This document shows positions 54,664-64,000 of a stretch of DNA of 64,000 nucleotides, in pieces (positions within the stretch are counted from its first letter, which is position 1; each line of letters opens with the position of its first letter). The notes under the pieces are model-generated. The model was not told where the DNA came from. It was given only the letters and a program-made list of their open reading frames with translations, and did not search any database. A program made the position numbers and the translations under genes. Where the stretch lies: NCBI RefSeq assembly GCF_002575655.3, contig NC_053036.3, positions 195,828,788 through 195,892,787 on the forward strand, given 5' to 3'. This DNA is from Aegilops tauschii subsp. strangulata. Taxonomy: Eukaryota; Streptophyta; Magnoliopsida; Poales; Poaceae.

Positions 54664-56006
54664 AAGAAGGGCCCATTCGAATGGACTCCGGAGGCCGACC
54701 AAGCGTTTCAAGACCTCAAGAGATACCTGACCAGCCCTCCGGTGATAGTGGCGCCCCAACCTCTCGAGCCTCTGGTGCTGTACCTTGCCGCCACCCCTTA
54801 CTTCGCCAGCACAGCTCTGGTGGCGGTCCGGGAGGAGCGCCGAGTCAGGGATGCGTCACACCAAGCCACTTCCTCAGCCGGAGCAGCGCAAGACCCAGAG
54901 GGCTCCGCGAAGGCTGTGGTGACGCCAGCAAAGGACCAGGCTCAACAAGACGGCGCGCCTGGGCCTGCGGAAGCCCCAACGAGCGAGCAGGCTTTGGGGG
55001 CTTCATCGTCTCAGGAGGCGCCCCAACCTCCGGAAGCCGCAAGCCTCGTCAATGCACCCGCCCTCGTCGAGCACCCTGTGTATTTTGTCAGCACGGTGTT
55101 GCGGGACGCCAGGGCGCGGTACCCCATGCCTCGGAAGCTCCTGCTCGCGCTCTTGGTGGCCTCACGCAAGTTGCGGCACTACTTTCAAGGCCACCCCATC
55201 AAGGTCATCTCGGCCTACCCGTTGGAGAGGGTGCTCAGGAGCCCCAACTCCGCCGGGAGAGTCACTGAGTGGAACATCGAGCTACAGTCATTCCAGTTGG
55301 AGTTCAGCACGACCAGGGTCATCAAGGGAGCCGCACTCACTGATTTCATGGCAGAATGGACGGACGCCCCGGGGCTTGAGGAAGGCGAGGATAGGTCTCT
55401 CTCGCCTTGGAGTGAAGTGCCAGACGGTTGGGTTATGTATTTCGATGGCACCTTTGCGCGCCAGGGCGCGGGGGCTGGAGCAGTGCTCATCTCACCCACT
55501 CAGGACAAGCTTTACTACGCCGTGCATCTCTACTTCCAGCAGGGCGAGAAGGTCTCCAACAACATAGCAGAGTACGAAGGCCTCATAGCTGGCCTCAAGG
55601 CTGCGGTGGCCCTGGGGGTGAAGCGCCTCACCATCAAGGGCGACTCGCAACTCCTCGTCAACTTCTCCAACAAGGTGTACGAGCCGAAGGACGAGCATAT
55701 GGAGGCGTACCTCACGGAGGTGCGCAAGATGGAGAAGCAGTTCTTGGGCCTGGAATTGCAGCATGTACCCCGTGGCACCAACAAGGAAGCCGACGACATC
55801 GCCAGGAGAGCATCCAAGCGGCTACCCCAAGAGCCTGGCGTCTTTGAGGAGCGGCTCTTCAAGCCATCGGCAACACCACAGATTTCAAGAACAGCGCAGC
55901 CTCGGGAGCCCCGGCCCATGGCCCGACCTCAGGAGCACGCTTGCTCTTGGCGCTCGAGCCTCAGGAGGGGTGCTGGACAAGGAATTCAAGGAATACCTGA
56001 TGCAAG
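54664..56006 (+). pseudogene. GYP-E RNase H and archaeal-type RNase H
   Basis: The first RNase H follows GPFEWTPEADQAFQDLK. It has YLAATPYFASTALVAV and HPVYFVSTVLRDARARYP but is degenerate: ISAYPLERVL stands where relatives have a T-D pair. A low-complexity insertion of about 75 residues (Ala/Gln/Pro/Ser-rich) separates VAVREERR from HPVYFVS. The second, archaeal-type RNase H starts near residue 232 of the frame from 54742: MYFDGTFARQGAGAGAVL, NIAEYEGLIAGLKAA, IKGDSQLLVNF and ADDIARRASKR, with the acidic residues kept. This second domain defines the Tat lineage. The frame then runs into SOLO-2 at 56007; the open reading up to 56208 is artefactual. Confidence 0.92.
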
Positions 56007-59000
56007 TGTAACGCCCACGATGCGGCTATATCTCCCACGTGTCGAGGCAGGACATAGAGGCATAACCGCATTGTGGTTTTGTCGCAAGAAGGGTCATCTT
56101 CACACAATCCCATGTAATGAACAAGAATGGGATAAAGAGTTGGCTTACAATCGCCACTTCACACAATACATAAATATAATTCATACATCATCCAAAGTAC
56201 ACACATAGACCGACTACGGTCAAGATCCAAATGAAAATAAGATAACCCCAAATGCTAGATCCCCGATCGTCCCAACTGGGCTCCACTACTGATCATCAGG
56301 AAAAGACACATAGTAACGACCATGTTCCTCATCGAACTCCCACTTGAGATCGATCCCATCATCTGCACTAGCATCGTCGACACCTGCAACTGTTTTGGTA
56401 GAATCTGTGAGTCACGAGGACTCAGCAATCTCACACCCGCGAGATCAAGACTATTTAAGCTTATAGGAAAAGATGGTGTAATGAGGTGGAGCTGCAGCAG
56501 GCAATAAGCATATATGGTGGCTAACTTGCGCAAATGAGAGCGAGAAGAGAAGCAACGGAATGGTTGTCATCTAGCAATGACCAAGAAGTGATCCTGAACT
56601 CCTACTTACGTCATTCATAACTCAAACCGTGTTCACTTCCCGGACTCCGCCGAGAAGAGACCATCACGGCTACACACGCAGTTGATGTATTTTAACTGGG
56701 TCAAGTGACAAGTTTTCTACAACCGGACGTTAACAAATTCCCATCTGCCTCATAACCGCGGGCACGGCTTTTGAAAGATAATACCCTGCAGGGGTGTCCC
56801 AACTTAGCCCATCATAAGCTCTCACGGTCAACGAAGGATAAACCTTCTCCCGGAAAGACCCGATCAGTCTCGGAATCCCGGTTTACAAGACATTTCGACA
56901 ATGGTAAAACAAGACCAGCAAAGCCACCCGAATGTGCCGACAAATCCCGATAGGAGCTGCACATATCTCGTTCTCAGGGCACAACAGATGAGCGAAGCGT
57001 ACAGGTACCAACATAACCCAAATTGCCAAGGGACGGTCCCGCACGGTGCTCTAGTTTGGACCAGCACTGAGAGGAACACTGGCCCGTGGGTTAAAATAAG
57101 ATGACCCTCGGGCTCGCGAAAACCCGGGGGAAAAAGGCTTAGGTCGCAAATGGTAAAACCAAGGTTGGGCCTTGCTGGAGGAGTTTTATTCAAGGTGAAC
57201 TGTCAAGGGGGTCCCAAAAATCACCCAACCGCGTAAGGAACGCAAACTCAAGGAACATAATCCCGGTATGACAGAAACTAGGGCGGGAAGAGTGGAACAA
57301 AACACCAGGCATAAGGCCGAGCCTTCCACCCTTTACCAAATATATAGATGCATTAATTAAATAAGAGATATTGTGATATCCCAACATATCCATGTTCCAA
57401 CATGGAACCAACTTCAACTTCACCTGCACCTAGCAACGCTATAAGAAGGGCTGAGCAAAAGCGGTAACTTAGGCAAACAACGATTTGCTAGGAAAGGGCG
57501 GTTAGAGGCTGACATGGCAATATGGGAGGCATGATATAGCAAATGATGGGTAGCGCAGCATGGCAATAGAGCGAACAACTAGCAAAGCAAAGATAGAAGT
57601 GATTTCGAGGGGTGGTCATCTTGCCTGCAAGGTTCTCAGAGTTGTCGAAAGCTTGATCCTCGTAAGCGTACTCAACAGGTTCCTCATTCACGAACTCGTC
57701 TCCCGGCTCTACCCAAGACAAGAACACAAGCAATGGAACCACAATCAACCACGAGAATGCACAAGCAACATGATGCAAAACATGTATGATATGCGATGCA
57801 AATGCGTGCTCCGGAAGGAAAATGATGAACAAGGAAGTAACTTGGCAAACTAAGCATGCCACTGGAAAGATGAGATGATTTCGGTCGAAATCGATATAAA
57901 GATCACCGGAAACGGATGTACGGTTTGCAAATGGCAAGCAAAACAAGAATGACAAGAATCTGCGATTAACAGCATGATAGCACTTAAAAATGCAACAAGT
58001 AACAATGCTACATCACTCCAACATAGAAGCAAAGCATATGGCAGTAATCTACAGGAGACGCTTGACAAAAGATGAACACTGAGCTACGGCTAGATCACAA
58101 CATAACAAGCTCAAACAAGCATGACAAAAGTGCAAAAGATAACAGGATCACAGACACTGTGAAATTACTGGACATGGCAGAAAACAGCATCAGGTAGCAA
58201 TGTTCAGAGCACGAAATCAACATGCTACAGGAACTTAACATGGCAAAACAAGGCATGGCAGTATTCTACTAAATGAATATGACAAAAGCCCTTACTGACC
58301 ATAAGCCAAAAAGGACCAGAAGATATGATGGCAACCATGTAAACATAGCAAGTTTCGTTAACAGGTTTCAGACTTAGCAGAAAAACAGAGCATGGCAGAA
58401 ACAATAATATGAGGGCATCTTGGTGAGCTTGATGCACTCACTACAGAGCAATGCATGACAAAACAAGCATACCTACAGCAAGACGGCATGTTTATGAAGC
58501 TATCCATGGCAAGAACAAATACATAGCATGTATGGATCAACTACAATAAGCTTGGCAAAATTGAATAACACGTAAACAATCTGCCAGAAATATTTTATAG
58601 CAAAAGTAGAGCAAGATTGAGTCATGCTATGGCACTCCATAATTGCAAACAAAGGCCGGAACGGATCAATTACAACAATATCTACAAAACATCCTTACTA
58701 AACATCTCCAAAATATGCATGGATCTCTCTGTAGCATCAAGTTTACGTGGCAACAAAATAACAGCAGACAAAGACAGAGAAATCACCAAGTCTCTGAAAT
58801 CAGAAACATTACGGAGTCTAATTTGCATGCTTGTGCTAGTCACCACAGGGATCACAAAAATACATGGCATACACCACCGGAAAGATGGCATGGCATACAA
58901 CAAAACACATGTAGAGCTCATGCCCATAAGATGCACAGATTAAATGATACAAAAATGACAAATCTCCAAGTTCTGATAAGAACCAGCAGATAACAGCAAC

Positions 59001-60201
59001 TAGCACTCTTGCAACAGAGATTTGGGCATCAAGATGGCCTCTAATGAACATGGTGCGATTGAACAAAATGTAGAGCATCACGAGACGAACAATTTGACAT
59101 ATTACACGCGCTAAACGGAGCTACGTACAGAGAATTATGCAATGATGAACATGTGCACATATCATCAAAATCATATGACTTGGAAGTTTCGGGGGGGTTT
59201 CGGGAAAAGTCAACCTCTACTGTAGTCTTCCAGATCCGATCGGTATGGGTCTCGAGGGAGCTCGCCGGTGGCGAGGGAGGACGCCGGAGGAGAGGGACGG
59301 CGAGGGGAGGAAGACGGCGGAGGGGGGCGCCGCGGCGTCGGCGGACGGCGGGACCGCGGCGGGAGGAGCCGGCCACGGGCGGCGGAGCACGGGCCCGGGG
59401 CGGCGCTGGCCGGCGAGGCGCACGGTGGCGCCAGCGGCGACGACGGCGGTGGCCGGTGCCGGGCGCGGCGACGGGACGAGGAGGCGGGGCGACGGGCTCG
59501 GGGGCCCAGCCCGGGCTGCGGCGGGCCGCCGGCGGGACGCGGTGGGGCTGGCGACGTGGCGCGCTCTGATTCGCTGGGCGTGGCAGCGGAGATGTCTGGT
59601 GGCGGCGGGGGAAGTTTGGCTAGGGTTTCATCTGCGTTCGTTTTCGGAAGGGGATGCACATATATAGGTAGAGGGAGCTAGGAGAGTCCAAATGAGGTGC
59701 GGTTTTCGCCCACACGATCGTGATCGAATGACCTAGAGCATGGAAGAGAGTTTGGTGGGTTTTGGGCTGGTTTTTAGGGGGGTTTTGCTGCAACACACAA
59801 ATGGACTTTGCGGATGCCCGTTTAACCGTAGGAGTACCAAACGACCTACAAATGGAACGAAACTTGACCGGTGGTCTCCCGGTGGTATACTAAGGCCACT
59901 TGACAAGCCTCGGTCCATTCCGAGAATGTTTGACACCCGCAAACGAAAGAAAACAAGAGGGGTGCACCGGAGGAGATGGGAGCGCCGGATTGCAAAACGG
60001 ACAACGGGGAAAATGTTTGGATGCATGAGACGAACACGTATGCAAATGCAATGCACATGATGACATGATATGAAATGCATGACATGAACAAAATGCAAAA
60101 TGAAAGACAAACCCCGAACACGGAGGGAGTATCATAACACGTAGCCGAAAATGGCAGGAGTTGGAGTTACAAATATGGAAAGTTACATGCGGGGTGTTAC
60201 A
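56007..60201. mobile_element. SOLO-2: 4.2 kb solo LTR, same family as SOLO-1
   Basis: It starts tgtaacgcccacgatgcggc and ends catgcggggtgttaca, with the 5 bp duplication GCAAG (56002-56006 and 60202-60206). It aligns with SOLO-1 along its whole length with scattered differences and small indels. Like SOLO-1 it has no internal direct repeat, no primer site and no domain-bearing ORF. A CpG-rich block at about 59200-59640 is followed by a weak TATA-like tatatagg. It interrupts GYP-E between the archaeal-type RNase H and integrase. Confidence 0.9.
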
Positions 60202-60206
60202 GCAAG

Positions 60207-60523
60207 GGACGCTGCCGGAGAAGGAGGAGGACGCGGAGCGTGTGGCCCGACAAGCCACGACATACTGCATCCAGGATGGTGAGTTGTACAGGAAGCCGTC
60301 GAATGACGTTTCCCTGCGTTGCATCTCTAGGGAGCAGGGGAAAGAGTTGCCGGCTGACATACACGACGGGGACTGTGGGCACCACTCGTCATCATGGACC
60401 CTCGTCGGCAAGGTGTTCCGCAGCGGATTCTACTGGCCTACGGCACTCAACGACGCGACTGAGCTGGTGAAATCCCGCGAGGCCTTCCAGTTCCACGCCA
60501 AGCAGATCCATCAGCCGGCTTAG
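60207..60523 (+). pseudogene. GYP-E integrase zinc-binding domain
   Basis: After SOLO-2 the frame resumes with QDGELYRKPSNDVSLRC and IHDGDCGHHSSSWTLVGKV, followed by FRSGFYWPTALNDATELV. The two histidines are present, but the Cys pair is missing: KSREAFQFHAKQ stands where relatives have C-x2-C before QFHAKQ. The fold would not bind zinc normally. It ends at TAG 60521-60523 in HQPA-stop-GLQTIPLSW, where relatives have Gln, consistent with CAG to TAG. Confidence 0.88.
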
Positions 60524-61411
60524 GGCCTCCAGACCATCCCACTCTCGTGGCCATTGGCGGTCTGGGGGCTGGATATCTTGGGCCCGTTCCCTCGAGCGCC
60601 TGGGGGCTACCGCTACCTCTACGTCGCCATCGACAAGTTCACCAAGTGGGCGGAGGTAGAAGCCGTCCGCACCATCCTGGCCGGCTCCGTGGTCAAGTTC
60701 ATCAAAGGTCTCGTGAGCCGGTTTGCGGTCCCCAACCGCATCATCACCGACAACGGTTCGCAGTTCACTAGCAATCTCTTCAAGACGTATTGTGCTAACC
60801 TTGGAACGCAGATCTGCTACGCTTCGGTGGCGCACCCCCGGAGGAATGGCCAGGCCAAACGCGCCAACGCAGAGGTCCTGAGAGGCCTCAAAACCAGGAC
60901 CTTCAAGAAGAAGCTCGAGGCCTGCGGCAGGGGCTGGTATGACGAGCTCTTGTCCGTGCTGTGCTCCATCCGCACCACCACCACCAAGCCGACGGGCAAG
61001 ACCCCATTCTTCCTCTTCTACGGAGAAGAGGCGGTTCTCCCTCACGAGGTCGAGCATCGCTCTGCACGGGTCCTGGCGTTTGATGAGACGCAGCAGGACG
61101 CCATGCGGGGGATGGACCTCGTGCTGGGGGAGGAACGCCGCCGTGAAGACACGGTACGAGCGGCAAGATATCAGCAGGCACTGCGACGGTACCACTGGCG
61201 CAGCGTCCGCTCCAGGACGCTCGAGGTGGGTGACCTCCTCCTACGGCGGGTGCTCTCCAGGGAAGGGCTGCATAAGCTCTCACCCTTGTGGGAGGGCCCG
61301 TTTAGGGTCACCCACGTCTCCAGGCCTGGCGCCGCGCGCCTGGAGACGCAGGACGGGGTACCCATCCAGAACGCCTGGAACATCCAGCACCTCCGGAAGT
61401 TCTACCCATGA
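60524..61411 (+). pseudogene. GYP-E integrase core and C-terminus
   Basis: From the Met at 60554, D7 (WGLDILGPF) and D66 (IITDNGSQF) are intact. The third catalytic position reads NGQAKRANAEVL, so Lys102 replaces the expected Glu (GAA to AAA would suffice), which should abolish catalysis. The core is followed by KPTGKTPFFLFYGEEAVLP, LEVGDLLLRRVL and a C-terminal NAWNIQHLRKFYP, the typical end of Tat-lineage pol, with stop at 61411. Apart from that substitution the frame is open for 285 codons. Confidence 0.92.
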
Positions 61412-62300
61412 AGAAAGGCCCAGCGCCTGTGAAAAGGCCCCGTGCCTATGAAGGTCTCCGCTCGTGACACTCTCTCGTAATAATGAGTGGTGCTGTACAC
61501 GCCCCGGAGTCTCAGGAGTGCCGCCCTCGGGCCTTTGGGGCTCCCTGCCACGTCCTAGTGGCAGCACTTAGCTCCGCACTGGTGAGAAGACAACAAGACT
61601 AGACTAGGTGCCGAACACGGCTTTTCATTTGCTTTCCGTAGTTGGCTTGCCCCTCTTTAATCAAAATTTGCTTTCTGGTGTTGCTCGCTGATCTTGTTTC
61701 ATTGACTTCTGCTTCTGTTTCTGCCTTCGGTTCTTTGTCTGACCTGTACCCTCACTCACGTCCCTCGCGATGGGGCTGGACAGGTGCCCTCGTGCCCTCG
61801 TGAGCGTCTTGTCTGTTTTTTCACGAGGCACCCTGTTCGAGCCGCAAGCTGGCACACCTCTCTCAATCTGTGCCCCTCGGGTACCGCGATATGAGGCGCT
61901 GGGTCGTGTCCAGAGGCGCCTGCGACCAGGGCTTGGATCTCCTAACAAATTTTTGTAGTTCCTCCTCGCCAGGTACTAAGAAACGCGCGCCTCGCGAGGC
62001 GGAAAATACTTCAAGCGCGTCAAGCTAAGTTTTTCCTACGTGCCCATATAAAACATTGATATTGCGACGCGGCACGGGAATGATAAACACAACATAACAA
62101 CTTGGAAATCATAGTTTGTTGCACGCCCCGACGGGGCCCCATACTTGTCTCTCTCATTGCAGGAAGGAAAAGAAGAACGAAACAAAAGCGGCGTGTGCCC
62201 CCACAGCAGCTCGCAAGGACGGTCCCATGGCGCTCTCCCGAGCTCAGTCGGACCCTTCCTCGCGCTTCACTGGGGCACGGCGGCGAGACGACCCGCTGCC
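61412..62300 (+). other. GYP-E spacer after pol, no sense gene
   Basis: This is untranslated sequence between integrase and the antisense ORF. It contains several cctcgtg/cctcgcga motifs but no domain-bearing frame. The 3' UTR of the antisense ORF, if transcribed, would extend into it. Confidence 0.7.
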
Positions 62301-62304
62301 ACCT

Positions 62305-63017
62305 TCAAAGCGAGCGCGGCGGCTGGTCGTAGCCACCACTGCTGGAGCTGTCGCCGGAGGGTGAACCGCCGTAGCTGGGCACGAGATCGTCCTCACCCTC
62401 ATCCCGACCGTCACCAAGGCCAAGCACTTCGTCGCCGTCGTTGTCCTCGAGGCAGCACCCGGCGCGGCGGCCGTCTTCTCCGAACACCCTCACGTAGAGG
62501 GTCGCGTTGCCATCGTACTTGAAGTAGAGGGTGCACCGTCTACCCAGGCCACGCGCGCGGGCAAACGTCTGCCAGCTGCGAGCCAGAGCCACATTGCCAG
62601 CGACGGAGGTCTCGACCGCGACCCACGAAGCTTTGCTGCAACACCCGTCCGCCTGCAGCCAGAGCCCGCCTAGACCCGTGGCCGGCAGTTCGCCGGTGAA
62701 GAAGCGCGGGAGCTGAAGCCAGGAGCCGGCAGGGTTCTCCGACCACACCACGAACTCCGGTAGCACCTCCACCGAGTGGAAGCACGGCCGGGGAGGCCGT
62801 GCGACCATGGTGCGCCTCCCTTCATCGATGGGGCTGCTTTGACATAGGCGGCTCGCACCGCGCGAAGGGGCACCGCCGCAGCCGCGGGGGGCCGTGGCGG
62901 GGGTCGCGGAGTGCTTGCGAGGACGACCGTGTCCACATGCTTGGGCGGCGGAGAGCCGGGCCCCTCCTGGTGAGCCTTCCCCTTCTCCGCGGCCGAAAAC
63001 CTCTTCGCAGGCGCCAT
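62305..63017 (-). pseudogene. Antisense ORF of GYP-E encoding a B3-like domain
   Basis: The frame runs on the minus strand, opposite to gag-pol. From the Met at 63017 a basic, Pro/Ala-rich N-terminus of about 67 residues (MAPAKRFSAAEKGKAH...) is read. A one-base shift near 62815 leads to the 167-residue frame ending at 62305. That frame has the order of a plant B3 domain: FHSVEVLPEF, LQLPRFFTGEL, a strand with WVAVETSV, then SWQTFARARGLGRRC, LYFKYDGNATLYVRVF, and an acidic tail (EDNDGDE). Antisense extra ORFs at this place are known in Tat elements; the B3-like reading is mine, by eye. Possible roles are element regulation or DNA targeting. The plus-strand frame over the same bases is a shadow. 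Confidence 0.62.
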
Positions 63018-63330
63018 GGGAGTCGCTATTGGCAATGGAGCAAGGGAGGAGAAGCGAGCGAAATGGGAAGAGATGGGCGACGGGGGCTCTGCCCCCTCCT
63101 CATTTATAGCAGGAGAAGGCCAACCAGCGCCCCCACGATCACAGGTAATGATGGTTTTTCCTTGCATGCAGCAGGGACTCGTCAAGTCGGGCAGTTGCCG
63201 AGGCAGCATGGGGAAGCGGAGGCACCCACGTCCAATCAATCACCACAGGTCGACCAAGGCCGCAGGCTGTTGGGCCCGCGGCGCTCCGCACTTGCCCTTT
63301 GGCTTCGCCTCGAAGCCAAGTCCGAGCACG
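63018..63330 (-). other. Upstream flank of the antisense ORF
   Basis: It would hold the promoter and 5' UTR of the antisense ORF. The minus strand has a weak TATA-like ctataaatga at about 63100-63109, some 85 bases upstream of the Met. Confidence 0.4.
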
Positions 63331-63349
63331 CCTTGGGCCCGGGGGCTAC
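63331..63349 (+). other. GYP-E polypurine tract region
   Basis: The sequence ccttgggcccgggggctac lies directly before the 3' LTR, as in Tat-like elements. Confidence 0.75.
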
Positions 63350-64000
63350 TATCGGCGTTCTGGGAATGGGGGTCCCCAGACTTGCCTGCCTACGGCCCGC
63401 GGCGTGGCTCCACTCGCGGCCCAGTACGGCTCATCTTCACCAACAAACGCTAAAGACCCTCGCGAGGGGCCAAACCTCGCTAGGCGGACGTCACAAGACC
63501 TCCTCGGGCGCGGCCTCACCAGACTGGCTCGTGCGGGGCGGAGAGATCAAGGCAAGGCGAACCTCGCGAGGTTCCTACGACGTCAGCCATGACGACCAAG
63601 ACCAGGCAGGCGCCAGCGCACACAGAGTCCTTGTTTCCTCTTTGGTGCTAAGGAGGCAAGCGCATGCGAGGAGTACCGAGGCATCAGCCAAAGGTTTCCA
63701 TATCGGTGCAACGAGACCAAGACTAGCAGGACGGCAGGACGGAGGTCACCGTGGAGCCCAAAACGGCGTCACCACCAGAGCCTTTGGCAGGCAAAGACCA
63801 CCTTTAGTCAGGATAACTTGTACTAGCTGTCCCCCTTCAAATTGGCCGTTGTTGGCTCCCTTCCCGCTCAATATTTGGGGAGAGGACCAGGGCCTCTATA
63901 AATAGGACTAGCCACCACAGTAGGTGGCAACTGATTCAGATCATCCTCACACTCGCCAAGCACAAGAACACCTCGTCTCAGGAGGCTGTTCTTCCCCTTG
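63350..64000 (+). repeat. GYP-E 3' LTR, truncated by window end
   Basis: It starts tatcggcgttctgggaatg; the usual TG start has become TA. It aligns with 51685-52336 to the end of the window, with small differences and one deletion near 63610. The TATA box is at 63897-63904. Confidence 0.93.

Larger units (their letters stand above)
51685..64000 (+). mobile_element. GYP-E: Tat-like Ty3/gypsy element with dual RNase H, 3' end outside
   Basis: Plus-strand order: 5' LTR, primer site, gag, protease, RT, RNase H, archaeal-type second RNase H, SOLO-2 insertion, integrase, spacer, antisense B3-like ORF, polypurine tract, and a 3' LTR that runs off the window. A second RNase H and an antisense ORF between integrase and 3' LTR are hallmarks of the Tat lineage. 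It inserted in GYP-D gag; the left flank aaact should be repeated beyond the window. Coding is damaged throughout: gag deletion, several frameshifts, TAG codons and a Glu-to-Lys change in integrase. Its GC content is much higher than that of GYP-D. Confidence 0.92.

Noticed and set aside
54450..55268. 272-codon frame overlapping RT and RNase H of GYP-E
   Set aside because: Out-of-register shadow of the pol frames, which carry the conserved motifs.
56007..56208. Apparent C-terminal extension of the GYP-E RNase H frame
   Set aside because: It is SOLO-2 sequence read in frame by chance.
62799..63905. 368-codon plus-strand frame
   Set aside because: It overlaps the antisense B3-like ORF and runs through the polypurine tract into the 3' LTR; its translation is low-complexity and contains no domain. 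It is a GC-driven shadow.

Overview
This window is plant nuclear DNA made almost entirely of nested transposable elements. The repeat types (long-LTR Ty3/gypsy elements, CACTA transposons with tandem-repeat arrays, a 4.2 kb solo LTR resembling the Sukkula/Erika group) point to a Triticeae grass (wheat, Aegilops or barley relative). This is from memory of those families; no search was run. I found no intact host gene, tRNA gene or CRISPR array.

Layout, using my own labels. 1-2330: unassigned repeats, including a 5S-rRNA-derived fragment and a ~400 bp foldback. About 2340-6348: right part of CACTA-1, with a ~500 bp tandem array, a coiled-coil ORF, subterminal repeats and the terminus at 6348. 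6349-13603: GYP-A, a plus-strand degenerate gypsy element holding Helitron HEL-1 (7279-9440). From 13604: CACTA-2, inserted at the GYP-A polypurine tract, present as 13604-13809 and 37268-43775. CACTA-2 is split by GYP-B (13810-37267, TSD ACAGT), a minus-strand gypsy element without pol. GYP-B holds GYP-C (18577-29589, TSD GTAAA), a full-length Tekay-like chromovirus, and SOLO-1 (32513-36685, TSD CTACT). CACTA-2's tandem array is cut at 43776 by GYP-D, a minus-strand Athila-like element. GYP-D is cut at 51685 by GYP-E, a plus-strand Tat-like element with two RNase H domains that runs off the window. GYP-E holds SOLO-2 (56007-60201, TSD GCAAG).

All polyproteins are broken by nonsense changes, frameshifts or catalytic substitutions. 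At least four stops are best explained as CAG to TAG, the pattern expected from deamination of methylated CHG sites.

The most interesting content is accessory coding capacity. A B3-like DNA-binding domain is encoded antisense in GYP-E, and a separate B3-like spliced gene remnant lies in CACTA-2. GYP-C has an extra ORF upstream of gag, GYP-D has an extra coiled-coil ORF after integrase, and the pol-less GYP-B has a zinc-knuckle ORF.
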